Assembly: GCA_025331565.1 (NCBI GenBank) | Contig: JAFREQ010000026.1 | Span: forward strand, 1,860,001-1,924,000 | Direction of reading: 5' to 3' | DNA: 64,000 nt | Origin: Holacanthus passer | Lineage: Eukaryota > Chordata > Actinopteri > Pomacanthidae | In this document: positions 34,301 to 46,080 of the stretch, piece by piece | How positions within the stretch are numbered: the stretch's first letter is position 1 | Layout of the letters: the number at the start of each line of letters is the position of its first letter | Program-made: the position numbers and the translations under genes | Notes under the pieces: model-generated | Told to the model about the DNA's origin: nothing | Databases searched by the model: none | Seen by the model: the letters and a program-made list of their open reading frames with translations, nothing else

Positions 34301-37300
34301 TAAGATGTCACCTTTCGGTACTTTTGCTGTTGAATGGCTTAGTTGTCCGTGTCAATGTATCAGCCTTGTCCAGCATTAATTTACCTCACTTGGGGAGAAT
34401 TTACAAATCCAAATGACTAGGTGCCAAATGAACAGAATTCAAGCATAAATTGAGTGCTTATAAATTCAGTGTTATAGTAAAGCAGTCACGCTGCTATATT
34501 TTCACTGCTTTGGGGCGACTAATGATTGCTTGGAACATATCATGAGTATGTGTGGACATGGCAACACTAACTTGGCTGCTGTTCTGTTTTTTTAGGAACA
34601 TGGGGAGGCAATCTGGAAGACTGGACTTCAGAAGACTGGAATGAGGATGTAAGGCCTCACTTTTTATTGATCTGAAAGGGGTTTGCAATGCTTCAGTTTC
34701 AGGGCTTATACAAGGTCTAACAATTCTTTAAATGTACTCTGGCCTGCCTGGTAGTGTTATGGGTTACTGACATTTAACTTACTAAATGTTATTGGCAAAG
34801 AGTCAGTGATTTTATTTGTGTAAATATATCAATATGACTCAGAATAGTTAATTTATAGTACAGAATGTATGCCTATATTAATCTGATGTATGACTGTGTT
34901 TGTACTTCCTGTGCTTTCTCACAGTTGTCTGAGACCAAAGTATTCACTGCCTCTTCTGCTCCAGCAAACCACATCACACCTGGACAAAAGTAAGCCACTC
35001 TGCCCAGAGTCAAGTTAACTTATAACACTACAGAGAACTGGCTGTGTTTTGGAGAATAACATTTAATCTGTGCGGTTTTCTTCTCCTTGTTTACCTTCCT
35101 CTCCAAACTTGTCTGTCTTCTCCTCAGTGTGGACCTGGCTAGCCTACTGCCTAAGGCTGGAGTGGCTGCAGGGGGTTCTATGGACTCTGACTTGGGGGCG
35201 ATAGCTGATGGCCCCTCAGCTGAGGATTTGGGCCAAAGCCTGGTGTTTACTAATTCCCACCACAATGGACGCACTGCAACACACAGCTACGCACACGCCA
35301 CAGCCAACAGCTACGCCCATGCTGCCTCTGCTGGTACCACCTACGCGCATGCTGCACTGGTACAGACAGCCACACATACACACACTGACACATGTGAAAG
35401 CACCAGCAAACCCTTACATGTAGCTTTTTGCCTACACACTGAAAGATTGTTCGGTTTTTGTTTTGCTTCTCCTTACAGTCCTCAGTTCTGGGTTCTGGTT
35501 TTGGGTCCCTGAATGCACCTAAGCCAACACCTCCCTCTGACATGAGGACACCAGAGCAGCTCAACGGGCCTAGGCTTGGTCAGAGAGCCAGTCAGCCGTT
35601 GGTGACCACCAGCAACAGTAGTGTTTCCAAAGATGCAGGGCCACCTCCAATACAGAACCCTGCTCCTGCCTCCTGTCCCCCTGTAGAAGTCAAGCCTCAG
35701 AGAGTTGAGAATGGCTCTGTTATTGCCCAACACTGTAAGTTTGTCTTAAAGTAAATAAGAAGTCCAATGCAGAAATTTAAGACATGACTATTATATCTTT
35801 ACTAATTGTTCTTGATGACAATCACAAGAGTTATATGAATACATTTAACCTCATTCTCTTCAGTGGAGATGAAGCCTCAGCCAGAGCCATCAGCGGTGCT
35901 CAGCCAGCTGGCTCAGAGGCAACAACAGTCCACCATCCTTCCCACCACAGAGCCTCTGGGCCTGTCTCAGTTGCATGCTCCACAGGTCCCCACACCACCA
36001 GGTAGGACTGCAGAACAGTGTTATACTATGCCATTAAAGATGTGAAATTCTGCATAGCACACCACATGACATTAGAGCTGCAACTGAACTAATTATTTTC
36101 ATAATTGAATATTGATGATTACTGAATAAAAATCCAGCAGCAGCAGATTGTTACCCACTGACCCCAAGAAGACAAAAATTATTTGTCAAAGAGTGAAACT
36201 AAGATAATGACAACACAGCTAATATCAAAGACAAATTTTCAGCACACAATAAAGTTGAATGAGTTTAAGCTCAGGCTTAAATTAATACCTAACAGTATCT
36301 ACGTTATAAGATTGTGGCAGTATCACCACCTTCATTATGTTTTGCTCTGATGATTATTTTGGTCTTAGTGCTGTGTTTTTAATGACCTTGTGAATGAGAC
36401 TGCTACCTTCAATCTCAGGTCATGAGTCCTCCGTCCCTCCTGTGAGAGATGGAGCTTCTCCGGGAGTAAAGCTGCCAGGCATGGAGCCTTCAATCACAGA
36501 AGCCCCACAGCGGCAGCTAAAGACACAGAGACGCAGAGTACCTCCTCCCTCAAAGGTGAGTTCTTCTGATATTGGAACCTTTATCATACAAAAAAGTAAT
36601 AACCGCCATGCAAAAATAACAAACCAAGAATATTCGTTGCAAGACAGGGCAGAAACTGAAAGTCTTGTCAATAATTGATCTACTGACATGCTTGACAAGA
36701 CAAGTCGGCTAGCTGACTGGTTATGTGGTAGGGACAGAATATATAAATTAGTTTCCACAAGCTGTAAACCCCACTCCCATAACTTTACCTCTCGTAACCA
36801 GAGATAAAATCTTGTTAACAAACTCAGAGGGCACAGATAAGAATACAGGTCTTATTCAGTATATCCATCTCATACATGTGTTTGCGACCAGTGCCCGCTG
36901 CTGATGTAATGGCAGTTCACACTGTAACACATCCAAGTAGCAGTTGACAGGATTGTTTTGACTCAACAGCTACTCATGTATTTTTAACAAATAACCCAAC
37001 TGTTTGCACACATTTGAACTTGATTTCCATAATTTAAAGGTGACCTATTATGCTCATTTTCAGATGTGTACTTTTATTTAGGGTGTCTGCTAGAATAGAT
37101 TTACATGCTCTAATGTTCAAAAAACATTATTTTGTCATACCGTCCACTGCTGCATCACCTCTATTCACCCTCTGTCTGAAACATTCCATTTTAGCTCCTG
37201 TCTCTTTGAGGCCCCCCTCGCTAAAGCCTAGTCTTCTGATTGGACAGCTACCACAGGCCTCAGCATGCACTGCACCTCACAGCTTTGCAGGGGTTTTTAG

Positions 37301-39718
37301 CTTCTGAGTTTAGCTGCACAACGTCTACCATGAATATCACCACAATAATTTGTCTACTCAGATCCCGTCGTCAGCAGTGGAGATGCCGGGCTCAGCAGAT
37401 ATATCTGGGCTGAATGTTCAGTTTGGAGCGCTTGACTTTGGGTCTGAGGCTGGCAGTGGAACAGTAGACATGGCACAGACGGAGTCGGCCAGGGAGCAAG
37501 CCCTGGCTCAGGCCCCAGCTCCAGCACCCATGACTGTCTCTACAGCTATTCCCACGCAGCAGCCACAGAGCAGCCTGTTCTCCAAGCCAGGATCTATGAG
37601 GTGTGTGTATGTGTGAGGCTCAGGTTTTAGGAATTTGTTATTTTGTACATGTGCATTTGTGTATCTGTCTGGTATGAAATCACTGCATGCCATGGGCACA
37701 AAATTTATCTCAGAGTAAAAGGGTTTAGCGAATGTATGTTTTAAATTAAACTGGTAATAATACACCCCACCGCTACTTCTTTCACATATTCAGTATGTTT
37801 ATCATATATTTATCTTTCCCAATCTTCCTTTCTCTCTGTCCTTTAAACAGTGAACACATGAGCAGCTTGCCCACCTTACCCTCAGCTGTATCAGATCCCA
37901 GCTTCCCCTCACCATCCTTGGGCTTACCCAGTGCCACACCCTCCCCCTCCCTCGGTCTTCCCAGTGCAGCCACTCCACCCTCTTCTACAGCACCTACAGC
38001 AGCCAGTCGTGTGGAGAACAGTGGCCCAAGGTCCCTGCCACCTCATCTGGGCTTCTCTCAGAGCAAAGATGTCCCCTCAGCTGCTGCTCTCACGGTGAGG
38101 AGAAACCTTTTTCTCTCTATGCATAAGTGATCCAAATGACAAAAGGATGTAGACCACTGCTCACTTGAAAATTCTTTAACACTCAATGTCTGCTTAACAC
38201 CTGACAAAAAACAGAATGATAAAATTAAGACTTGATCTTTCTTCTTTAGAATGGCTACGGTGGCATGAAGACGCAGAGCACACAGGACAGTGAGTACACT
38301 CATCATTGTCAGTTCTACACAACCACAGTGGGGTGGACAATAAAATCCAATATAATGAATATTGATGGCTAAATGCATGTGATAGGAAGTCCTTTCAGTG
38401 AAAGTGGACGATTCTTTTATTTCTCCATCAGTTTGTAACTTCAACGCACAAATATGTACACGAAATTTATAGCTTTTCTTTTCTTTTTTTCTTTAAAATC
38501 AGCTACGTCATCAACATCTAGAACAGTGAAAACTGAATCTCCTGTCATGACGAGTGACAGTGGCCCCAGCCACCACATCCCTTCTCCTGCAGTTACACCT
38601 TCCCACTCAACACCCATCTCCTCGCTCAGCAGGTAAGGGATTGTTTGTTTTATAGTGCACATTGACATTTTGTGTTCCCTTTTATGCCTGGAGATAATGA
38701 TGGTTACAAGCACATATCTTAATCCTTTATGTGGAAATATCTTTCACTGAATCTCCCATCCTCCTGCTCATGCTTCCTGGGTGAAGTACTTTTGTTCCTT
38801 CATCAGATTTAAACAGGCTGCTGGAATAATGTTACTTTCTTTCTAGTCACGTGACCAATACTCACTCATCTGGATCAGCCCTTGCAACAAGCTCCTCTCT
38901 CACTGTAAGTGTGTGGTATATTTGCTGAAAGATTGAGACACTTAGTTGTGCAGTTATTTAATTGCAGGACTTTTTTCTGCTGAGTTCTGAGGCTTTGATT
39001 AAAACCTGTAGGTTTATATGTGAAGACACTCATGCCTTGACCTGTGAAACGGTTGCTGGATCTCTTCTTACACACCCTTTTTGCCATTGTCCTGTTCCAT
39101 CAGATAAGTAATGAGGAGAGTAGCAGTAGCAGTAATCTCCATGGCTTTTCATCATCGTCGTCCAGTCAAGCTGTCAATCCCAGTCCTTCAGCTCCCCTGG
39201 CTGTCAGCAGCTCAACCACCAATGGCTTGCACCCATCTGGAGCACCAGGACTAACTCCTAATGGCACAAACACCACGCTCTCAGCTGCAGGCAGCCGCAC
39301 GGCACCCCTGCTCACCACCACCTCCGGTAGGCTACTAGGTCCACATGGGAATCATGTCACCATAACACAGGAGTTGATTTACAAAAGATTTCTTTAAAAT
39401 GAAAAATATCTTCTTCAAATACAATTCCTCTTGTGTTATTTACAACCTTAATTCACAGTAAATGTAATCAGGCTGTTTAGATACTCAACTCAGACTGTAC
39501 AGAGCTGTACAATTTTCTCACCCCCTTTAAGTCAAGTCAAAAAAATATTTGTCTCCTCTTCACCAGGTAAAGCACCTCCCAATTTGGCCCAAGGAGTGCC
39601 GCCTCTCCTGGCCAACCAGTACATCATGGGCCCTGGTGGCTTGCTCCCTGCTTACCCGGTAACTATACTCTGTCCTAATCATTTATTTACTTGTTTGTGT
39701 ATAATTAGTCCCTTGGGT

Positions 39719-39753
<35 letters not shown>

Positions 39754-42700
39754 GGAAAGGGTTGCATCACTAAAAATAGATGGGTGTCTTTATGTAGGGA
39801 CTAACCTACACAGAATGTTGAGCATCTTTGTTCATCTTCGTCAGTCCATCTTAAATGCTCTCAGGCCCAGAGATGTCGCCAGCGTTTCTGGATCATGTTT
39901 ATATATGGTTTCCCCTTTGAATGGTATAGTTTTAACCTGCATTTGTGGAGGCAGCGATGAACTGTGTTAAAAGAAAATGGTTTTGGGAAGTGATTTTGTG
40001 CCCATGCAGTGATCTTTTTTTTTTAATACAGTGCCGCCAGAGGGCCCACAGAGCACAGCCCACCAATATTGGTTTTCAGCCTTGTCCCATTTGTACAGAG
40101 ATTTCTCTAGATTCTCTGAATGTTTTAATGATAGGTACTGTAAATGATGAAATCCCCACATACTTTGCAATTTTTTTTTTTGAGGAACATTCTTAACTAT
40201 TTGCTCATGCAGTCTCTCACAGAGTGGTGAACCTCTTCCCATCTTTACTTCTGACAGACTCAGCTTCTCTGGATGCTCTTTTTATACCCAGTCATGTTAC
40301 TAACCTGTTGCAGTAACCTAATTAGTTGGGAGATGTTCCTCTGGGTGTTTTTTGGTTGTTGTTTTTTTTAAGCATTACACAACTTTTTTGGAACGTGTTG
40401 CTGGCATCAAACTTAAAATGAGCATGTGTTTTTCATAAAACAACGTTTTTCAGTTTCAACGCTTGATATGTTGTCTTTGCACTATTTTCAAATAAATATA
40501 TGGGTTAAATGATTTGCAAATCATCAAATCTGATTTTATTAATATTTTACATAGCGTCCCAACTTTTTTTAAATTGGGGTTGTATATGGACCTAGTGACC
40601 CTGATAAGTTGAGTAGAAGCAAAAATGGGTACAGGATAAAACTGAAATTGAGTTCGCACACAACAGTAAGGCTTAGGAGAGACTCAACATGGTACTAAAT
40701 AATCATCAGTTCTTCCCTCCGTTATCTTTATTTCAACAGCAGATCTATGGATACGAGGACTTGCAAATGCTGCAGTCTCGCCTTCCTATGGTGAGTCTGT
40801 CATGGTTGTTTATTCTGTTGTAATCTGCAGCATATTGCTTTGGGTTTGGTATTTTTTTTTAAATGAGAAATTGGCTTTGAAATGTTTTCCTGTATTTTAC
40901 GTTCCTGCTATCTTTAGTAAAGTAACGACTCATATAATTTGTATCCTCCCTTTTATTGCATGGCAATATCACCAACAACAATTTTCCAAAGTAGCAGTCT
41001 AGGATGTACTAATCGACAAAGCAACAAAATGGGGAGGACTATGTTTCACATTTTAGTTATGTTATTCTTTTTCTGCACAGGACTATTATGGTGTAACATT
41101 CCCTGGTACAACGGCTACTATGCCTGGAAGAGATGGCCTGGCCAATAATCCATATTCTGGTAAGTCCGATTTTATGTTTTTGGCTCAGTTTGTATGTTTG
41201 TCAGGCTTACAGAAAAACCACTGGCTCGATTTTCATGAACCTTGGTGGAAGGCTGTAGCATGGGCCAAGAAAGAATGCTTTAATATTGGGAGTGGATCTG
41301 AGTCCTGGGGTGAATACATCAATCATTTTTCACTTTCATTAACATTGTGAGATAGGACATTTGACCTTGGTGGAATAAATGGCATACACCTTAAAATCCA
41401 GTAGATGGTAGTTAAGTTTTATAGTTAGAAAACAGCCAGTTGTAGAAATTTGATGACTCCATATCAAAATCCACATTCATGGATACCAGTAATCCTGTGG
41501 GGCAGCCTGCCCATGTAGATGCTCAAACTTCATACAGAAAGCAGTTATTATGAGCACTCGGGGACTATTGGCCTTGATGGAAGTTTGCACTCTCTGCATA
41601 TTAAGTTGATTGATTAACATTAGCATGATGATTTAGTTTTATTAGCAACTGTGGCAAAGTACTTTCTTTTCCTTAATTTGGCAGTTTTGCTATTTCATGT
41701 TAGCTGTTAAACAGACTGGTAAAGGAATTTTTGATTTTTTTTCAACATGAGTTTTGTTTTTTTTACCATTGTTTCCTGTCCAGGTGAGGCAACAAAGTTT
41801 GGCAGGAATGACTCTTCATCTCCAGCTCCCCCAACCAGCCTGTCTACAGCCGGGGTGCAGTCACAGCCCCAGCAGGCTCCGCAAGCAGGAACACAGGGCC
41901 AGGGCCAGGGACAGAGCCAGGGTCAGCAAACACAGAACCAGGCCTTCCTCAACCCCCCTCTACCCCCTGGTTATGGATACACTGGTAAGGAAAATCTATA
42001 TTATGCTTAATGATAAAGATTTTACCCAGTTAAGTCGGAGTCTGTTGAAATGTCAGAGTACTTCAAACTGAAAAAGAATTCTTAAAATTTAACAGGCTTC
42101 TCCCAGTAAAGCCATAAGCTCATTGTTGCTGCTTAAGCAATCTGCTTTCATTGCGCTTGCATTATTTTTCTAACTCGCCCTCTTACAGGTCTGCCATACT
42201 ATGCTGGTGTGCCGGGGGTTCCCTCAGCCTTCCAGTACGGCCCCACCGTCTTTGTGCCTCCTGCTTCGGCCAAGCAACCTGCGATGGGCCTGGCCAACCC
42301 CTCCAATCAGTACCACCAACAGCATCAGCCCAGTTATGGACAGCATGCATATGGCACAGGTAAGACGAGTACAAAAGAAGGTGGCTTTGTCTGTCACCGC
42401 TCTGGCTGATGTTTCCAGACAATTAACACAGCACAGTTTCAGAGTTAATTTATGGTAAAAAGTTTACTTGTGAAAACTATATTCAGCAGCTTTAATTCAT
42501 TTAAATGAAATAAATGATAAATTCTTATTACTGAACTATCACAGTACCACAAACTGTCACAGAAGCTTGCCACGAAAAGTAGTGGAGAGGATTACTTCAT
42601 CGACTTCAACAGTTGGACTTGTTATAGTGACATTAGTGGGTTATCTGGACACTTACTTCTGTCTGCGTTTGGATGCTTAAAAATACACAAGCTTCTGTCT

Positions 42701-45054
42701 TGTCTTACTATAGCATATAATTGTCAGACAGTTTTTGGTGTGTCATGTGTAGGAACTGTTTGGTCTTTTTATCAAGTGCAGGTATTGTGAGAGACACGGT
42801 GTGTGTACAGAGACCTAGAGAATGAAGAGTAAAGAGAGAGGCAAAAGAGAGTTCAACTTTCAACCCTGTATACGTCTACTCCAAATGCTGCATGCACGTG
42901 TGGAATTGGGCCTGTGGGTGTGTTTTTTGCTTGTGCTGCATGCATAGCTTAAACCCCCTGCTGACGTTGGACACGGCTCAATATAGACACCGCTTCCATT
43001 TTAGTCAGGTTACCTTACTGCCTCTCTCTCCCTTGCCCCCTTCTCTCTTCTCTTCCCATTATTTCTCTTCTTCTTTTCTTCTCTTTGCCTCATCTGTTCC
43101 CCTTCTCCTTTCTCTTTCTACCCCCTCCCTCTGCTCGCTCTGCCTCCTCTTCTTCTGTACTTCTCCTCCTCCTCCTCCTTCAGCCTTTGATGACCTGTCT
43201 CAAGCCCACGGGGAGTACAGTAAGGGAGGGTACGGAGGCTCTGCCCAGTCACAGGCCAAGTCAGCGGGCAGCGGCCCAGGGAAAGGTACACACTCAATAC
43301 ATGTGCGCACACTCTAACAACACACATTAAGTCAGTGAGCATTTTTCCTGTGGGAAAAATAGATGTACTCGCAATTGCAGATGATTCTACAGTCAAGAGT
43401 GTTCTGGAGAAAGGTGTGTATATGCATGTGTGTGATTGCACTTGATGTGCACAGAAATGGATACATGCAAAGGGGTGAAAAAAGTGAGAAATGCCTCTGC
43501 ACCTCCTCACTTAATATGCTTCTTCCTACTGGCTGGCCCCCCCTCATACTAACAGTGGAAATAAATATTCTGTGTTTAATATTCACTCATCAGTGAAGTT
43601 GCACAGTTGATCTTCCTCCTTAACCCCTTGATTTTCCTCTCTTCTCTATCATTCTCTTCTTCCTTTTTGCTTTCCTCTCTTCCCTCTCAAATTCCAAACT
43701 TCTTCTTTATCTCTTTCCTTCTGCCTGTCTCCTTCCTCCTCTCAGCACCAGGACTGTCAGGGTCAGCTACCAGTGGAGGAGTACCCGACATGGGAGGTTC
43801 AATCTACAGCAAAACTCAGGTGAGTGACTGCTGTGCTTTTGTATGTCTGTGTTTAGGTCGAGGCTTAATGTATCTGCTTGTAAGATAATTGTAGTCTGAA
43901 AATCACACTTGGATGACCCTTTCTGCAAATAGTTTTCTTAATTAATCAAAACTAGAAAATGTACATATTTTTTCTAAACTTATTGTATATTCATGCACTT
44001 GATAAAGTTGTATTAACCTCTCGTGTCTTCTCTCGGTTCTCCTCAGTCATTTGACAAGCAGGGCTTCCACACAGGGACCCCACCTCCCTTCAGCCTGCCT
44101 TCAGCACTCGGGGGAACTGGGCCCCTGAACCCTGGGGGTGCTCCTGGCTACGCCCCCGCTCCCTTCCTGCACATCCTACCGCCGCACCAACAGCCCCACT
44201 CCCAGCTGCTGCACCATCACCTCACACAGGACGGACAGGTAAACTGAAGTGTCTATGCATACATCACACTTTGCCCACCCAAGGTTTCACAAAGTTTGCA
44301 TCATTAGAAGTTTTTGGTCAGTGGTGGTGGTGGTAATCTATTTCTATGCACCTGTGTTTTCTTGACCAAATAGTCCCAGGAACGTTTTGCCCCAAGAACT
44401 AGAAAGTCAGGCACTAAGGGCCTCCCAAATGGACACTACACTGACAGCTGCAGACACCACAGATGTGTTGTAGTTCTGTTTATACTACTTTCTGTAGACT
44501 GCTTGAAGAATGTGTTCCACACATGTGCAGACGTATTCTGTAGCTTGTTTATCCCGTGCAACCAAGTCACAACAAATTAGACATATGCGGATGTCTGCAC
44601 AGAGCCTACACGTACACCCTCTGATGATGAACCCTAGCAGACCCTCAGGGAAATGAAAAGTATAATTTTGGCTTGAGAAGTCTTTTGTTTGAACAGTCAT
44701 CACTGCAAACCTCCATCCTAATGGTTCCTTGGCCCTGAGAAAATACTTCATCGGGAACATATATTTTCAGAGCAGGAACCACAGCACTGGAACCAAAACT
44801 GCTGCTGATTGTGCTTGTGAATTTGGGTCCCTGAAAAGGTTACTGGAAATCTTCCTTTAGCTGGAAAGGGCTAATTAACCTCATGGGTAATTTACTAAAC
44901 ATGTTACTTAATTACTTGGTCTTAAACATGATTGACTTTGGACTTCTTGTTTTTGCAGGGTGGTCCTGGTCAGCGCAGTCAGTCCAGCAGCATGCAGCAG
45001 AAGACCCAAGGCAGCAAGTCAAGCTATGGCAGCTCCCCCTACTGGGCCAACTGA
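31311..45054 (+). CDS. ubap2: UBAP2, UBA/RGG ubiquitin-associated protein
   Basis: Exons: 31311-31406, 31773-31850, 32002-32112, 32299-32458, 32646-32723, 33925-33988, 34196-34284, 34596-34648, 34925-34989, 35128-35359, 35479-35734, 35864-36001, 36419-36555, 37362-37600, 37851-38094, 38250-38289, 38503-38632, 38847-38904, 39104-39326, 39567-39658, 40740-40790, 41081-41159, 41784-41984, 42189-42359, 43184-43285, 43746-43819, 44047-44238, 44959-45054, giving 1182 residues (human 1119). UBAP2 family proteins (UBAP2L, Drosophila Lingerer) bind ubiquitin and RNA and act in stress granules and RNA polymerase II turnover. A UBA domain (about 48-93) contains KVKQLIEVTGKTQDECMVAL; an RGG region spans about 115-190; DUF3697 (VEMPGSADISGLNVQFGALDFG) is at about 524-545. 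A long Ser/Gln/Pro-rich tail ends SSYGSSPYWAN. VTGKTQDEC, FTASSAPA and PPPFSLPS match UBAP2 better than UBAP2L. Two introns hold snoRNA candidates. AATAAA is at 45771-45776. Confidence 0.96.
34034..34110 (+). ncRNA. snord121: C/D-box snoRNA candidate 1 (SNORD121-like), ubap2 intron
   Basis: Terminal stem GAGGAGGT (34034-34041) pairs with ATCTTCTC (34103-34110), all 8 positions, two of them G-U. Box C-like GTGATGG is at 34043-34049 and box D CTGA at 34099-34102. The stretch TTACAAGCACATATCTTAA (34053-34071) is identical in the second candidate at 38704-38722. It lies within the intron before the exon at 34196, ending 85 nt before the 3' splice site, the usual spacing for intronic C/D snoRNAs. 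Human UBAP2 introns host SNORD121A and SNORD121B. Box C departs from RUGAUGA at its last base. The rRNA target was not determined. Confidence 0.75.
37037..37310. repeat. Fish interspersed repeat in ubap2 intron
   Basis: GGTGACCTATTATGCTCATT and CACCCTCTGTCTGAAACATT are recognisable parts of a repeat common in fish genomes, probably a non-autonomous DNA element. No ORF of its own. It lies 52 nt before the exon at 37362. Confidence 0.6.
38690..38756 (+). ncRNA. snord121: C/D-box snoRNA candidate 2 (SNORD121-like), ubap2 intron
   Basis: Perfect terminal stem GGAGAT (38690-38695) with ATCTCC (38751-38756). Box C-like ATGATGG is at 38697-38703 and box D CTGA at 38747-38750. It shares the 19-nt block at 38704-38722 and a downstream TATGTGGAAA-like stretch with candidate 1, while flanking intron sequence does not match. 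It ends 90 nt before the exon at 38847. Placement in the same host gene as human SNORD121A/B supports the assignment. The two are paralogues, about 4.6 kb apart and in the same orientation as the host. Confidence 0.78.
39720..39750. repeat. Poly(T) tract
   Basis: About 31 T in a row immediately left of a transposon-derived repeat in a ubap2 intron. Confidence 0.95.
39752..40590 (-). mobile_element. Degraded DNA-transposon-like element in ubap2 intron
   Basis: The right end on the minus strand begins TACAACCCCAATTT, then AAAAAAAGTTGGGACGCT, a terminus seen in a very common fish repeat. The interior (ATTCAGAGAATCTAGAGAAA on the minus strand, and GAGCATTTAAGATGGACTGA) matches my memory of that family's body. 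Minus-strand frames are broken by stops and a poly-T insertion, so it is dead. The left part seems truncated at the poly(T). Family name not assigned. Confidence 0.6.
41205..41660. repeat. Fish interspersed repeat in ubap2 intron
   Basis: Sequence such as GATTTTCATGAACCTTGGTGG and GTAGCATGGGCCAAGAAAGAA belongs to a dispersed repeat that I recognise from fish genomes. Boundaries approximate. Confidence 0.5.
43015..43183 (+). other. Very long pyrimidine tract before a ubap2 3' splice site
   Basis: About 165 nt that are almost entirely C/T precede the acceptor of the exon at 43184. A similar, shorter stretch (about 43610-43745) precedes the next exon at 43746. These exceed the usual 15-30 nt polypyrimidine tract and could bind PTB-type regulators. 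Confidence 0.6.
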
Positions 45055-45790
45055 GGAATGCGTCCCACTCCCCTCTCCCCCAAAAGGCTGTGTGTGTGCG
45101 TGCGCGTGTGTGTAAAGCTTCAAAAACAGAAAGACACACTACCCTCACAATGAGCAACCTTGGGCGTCCTCGCCCTGCTCCCCCCACCTCCACAAGTCCT
45201 CATAAGTCTTTTGGGTTCTCTCTTTTCAAAATTGGTTGTACATGTAAGATATTTATGTATGTATTTATATATATATACTGTATATGTAATAGTAGAACAT
45301 GAAATGTGGTTGCTGCATTTTATTTTTGAAGGACTTTTTGTTTACTTTTTCAAAACTGCAGGAAAAGATGTTACATTAAGACAGAATGAGATGATGATTA
45401 TGATGGTGAGAGAGCGAGTGAAGAAGATAAATGATCTAAAACTTCCTGTAAGAAACCAGAAAAAGGAAAAAGAGAGAGCTATAGCACTGATTGCATATGA
45501 GGACATTTCAGATGGGGGTGGGGTTTATAATAACTAACTGCATCTGTCTCGTCTTTTTTTTTTTCTTTTTTTATACATAACTCCCTGAATGACCAGGCTC
45601 ATCCCCCAAACTTCATTTTGTAGATTCCTGTCTTTCCCCTCCTGCCTCTCTCTCTCTCCCTTCTTATGAAGGGCTGCCTACTCTCCCTGTGTCAACACCT
45701 ACCCTTTAAAGACAGACCTGACCATCTAAATTTTATATTTTAATTTAATTTTAACCCTGATTTCCCTCGAAATAAAAGTTCTGAGCAGTT
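45055..45790 (+). other. ubap2: ubap2 3'UTR
   Basis: Runs from the stop codon to the AATAAA at 45771-45776. Includes a GT-rich run near 45093-45112 and a T-rich tract near 45555-45570. No other gene was recognised in it. Confidence 0.7.
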
Positions 45791-45869
45791 GGAACTCTGT
45801 CTTGTCTGAGTCTTTTTGTATTTGTGTGTGCGGGTGTGTCAGGCATTATGTTTTCAAGATATTTGTCCA

Positions 45870-46080
45870 TCCCATTCCTGTGAATGTGATATCTCAGGAA
45901 TGCCTTAAGGGAATCTCTTAAAATGTGGCACACTTGGACTCAAGGATGAAATGAATTTGCTGGTCAGGTCAAGGTCATTGTTTTTGGGCATAACTCAGAG
46001 ATTCGTAAGCTAATTAATGACAAAATTTCACTCAAATGTCAGATTGGTAACGATTACTGTGACATTCTGAAAAATCAGTT
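45870..46080. repeat. Fish interspersed repeat downstream of ubap2
   Basis: GTGATATCTCAGGAATGCCTT, CACTTGGACTCAAGGATGAA and CATAACTCAGAGATTCGTAA are typical of a dispersed fish repeat. Ends approximate. Confidence 0.5.

Noticed and set aside
35420..35478. Continuation of ubap2 exon at 35128 beyond 35359
   Set aside because: The frame runs on into CA-rich intron sequence; CTG|GTACAG joined to SSVLGSGFG matches human UBAP2.
36340..36420. Possible further C/D snoRNA (CTGATGATT at about 36348)
   Set aside because: No matching box D with a closing stem at a suitable distance.
45160..45537. 125-codon frame after ubap2
   Set aside because: Lies in the ubap2 3'UTR in another frame, with no similarity.
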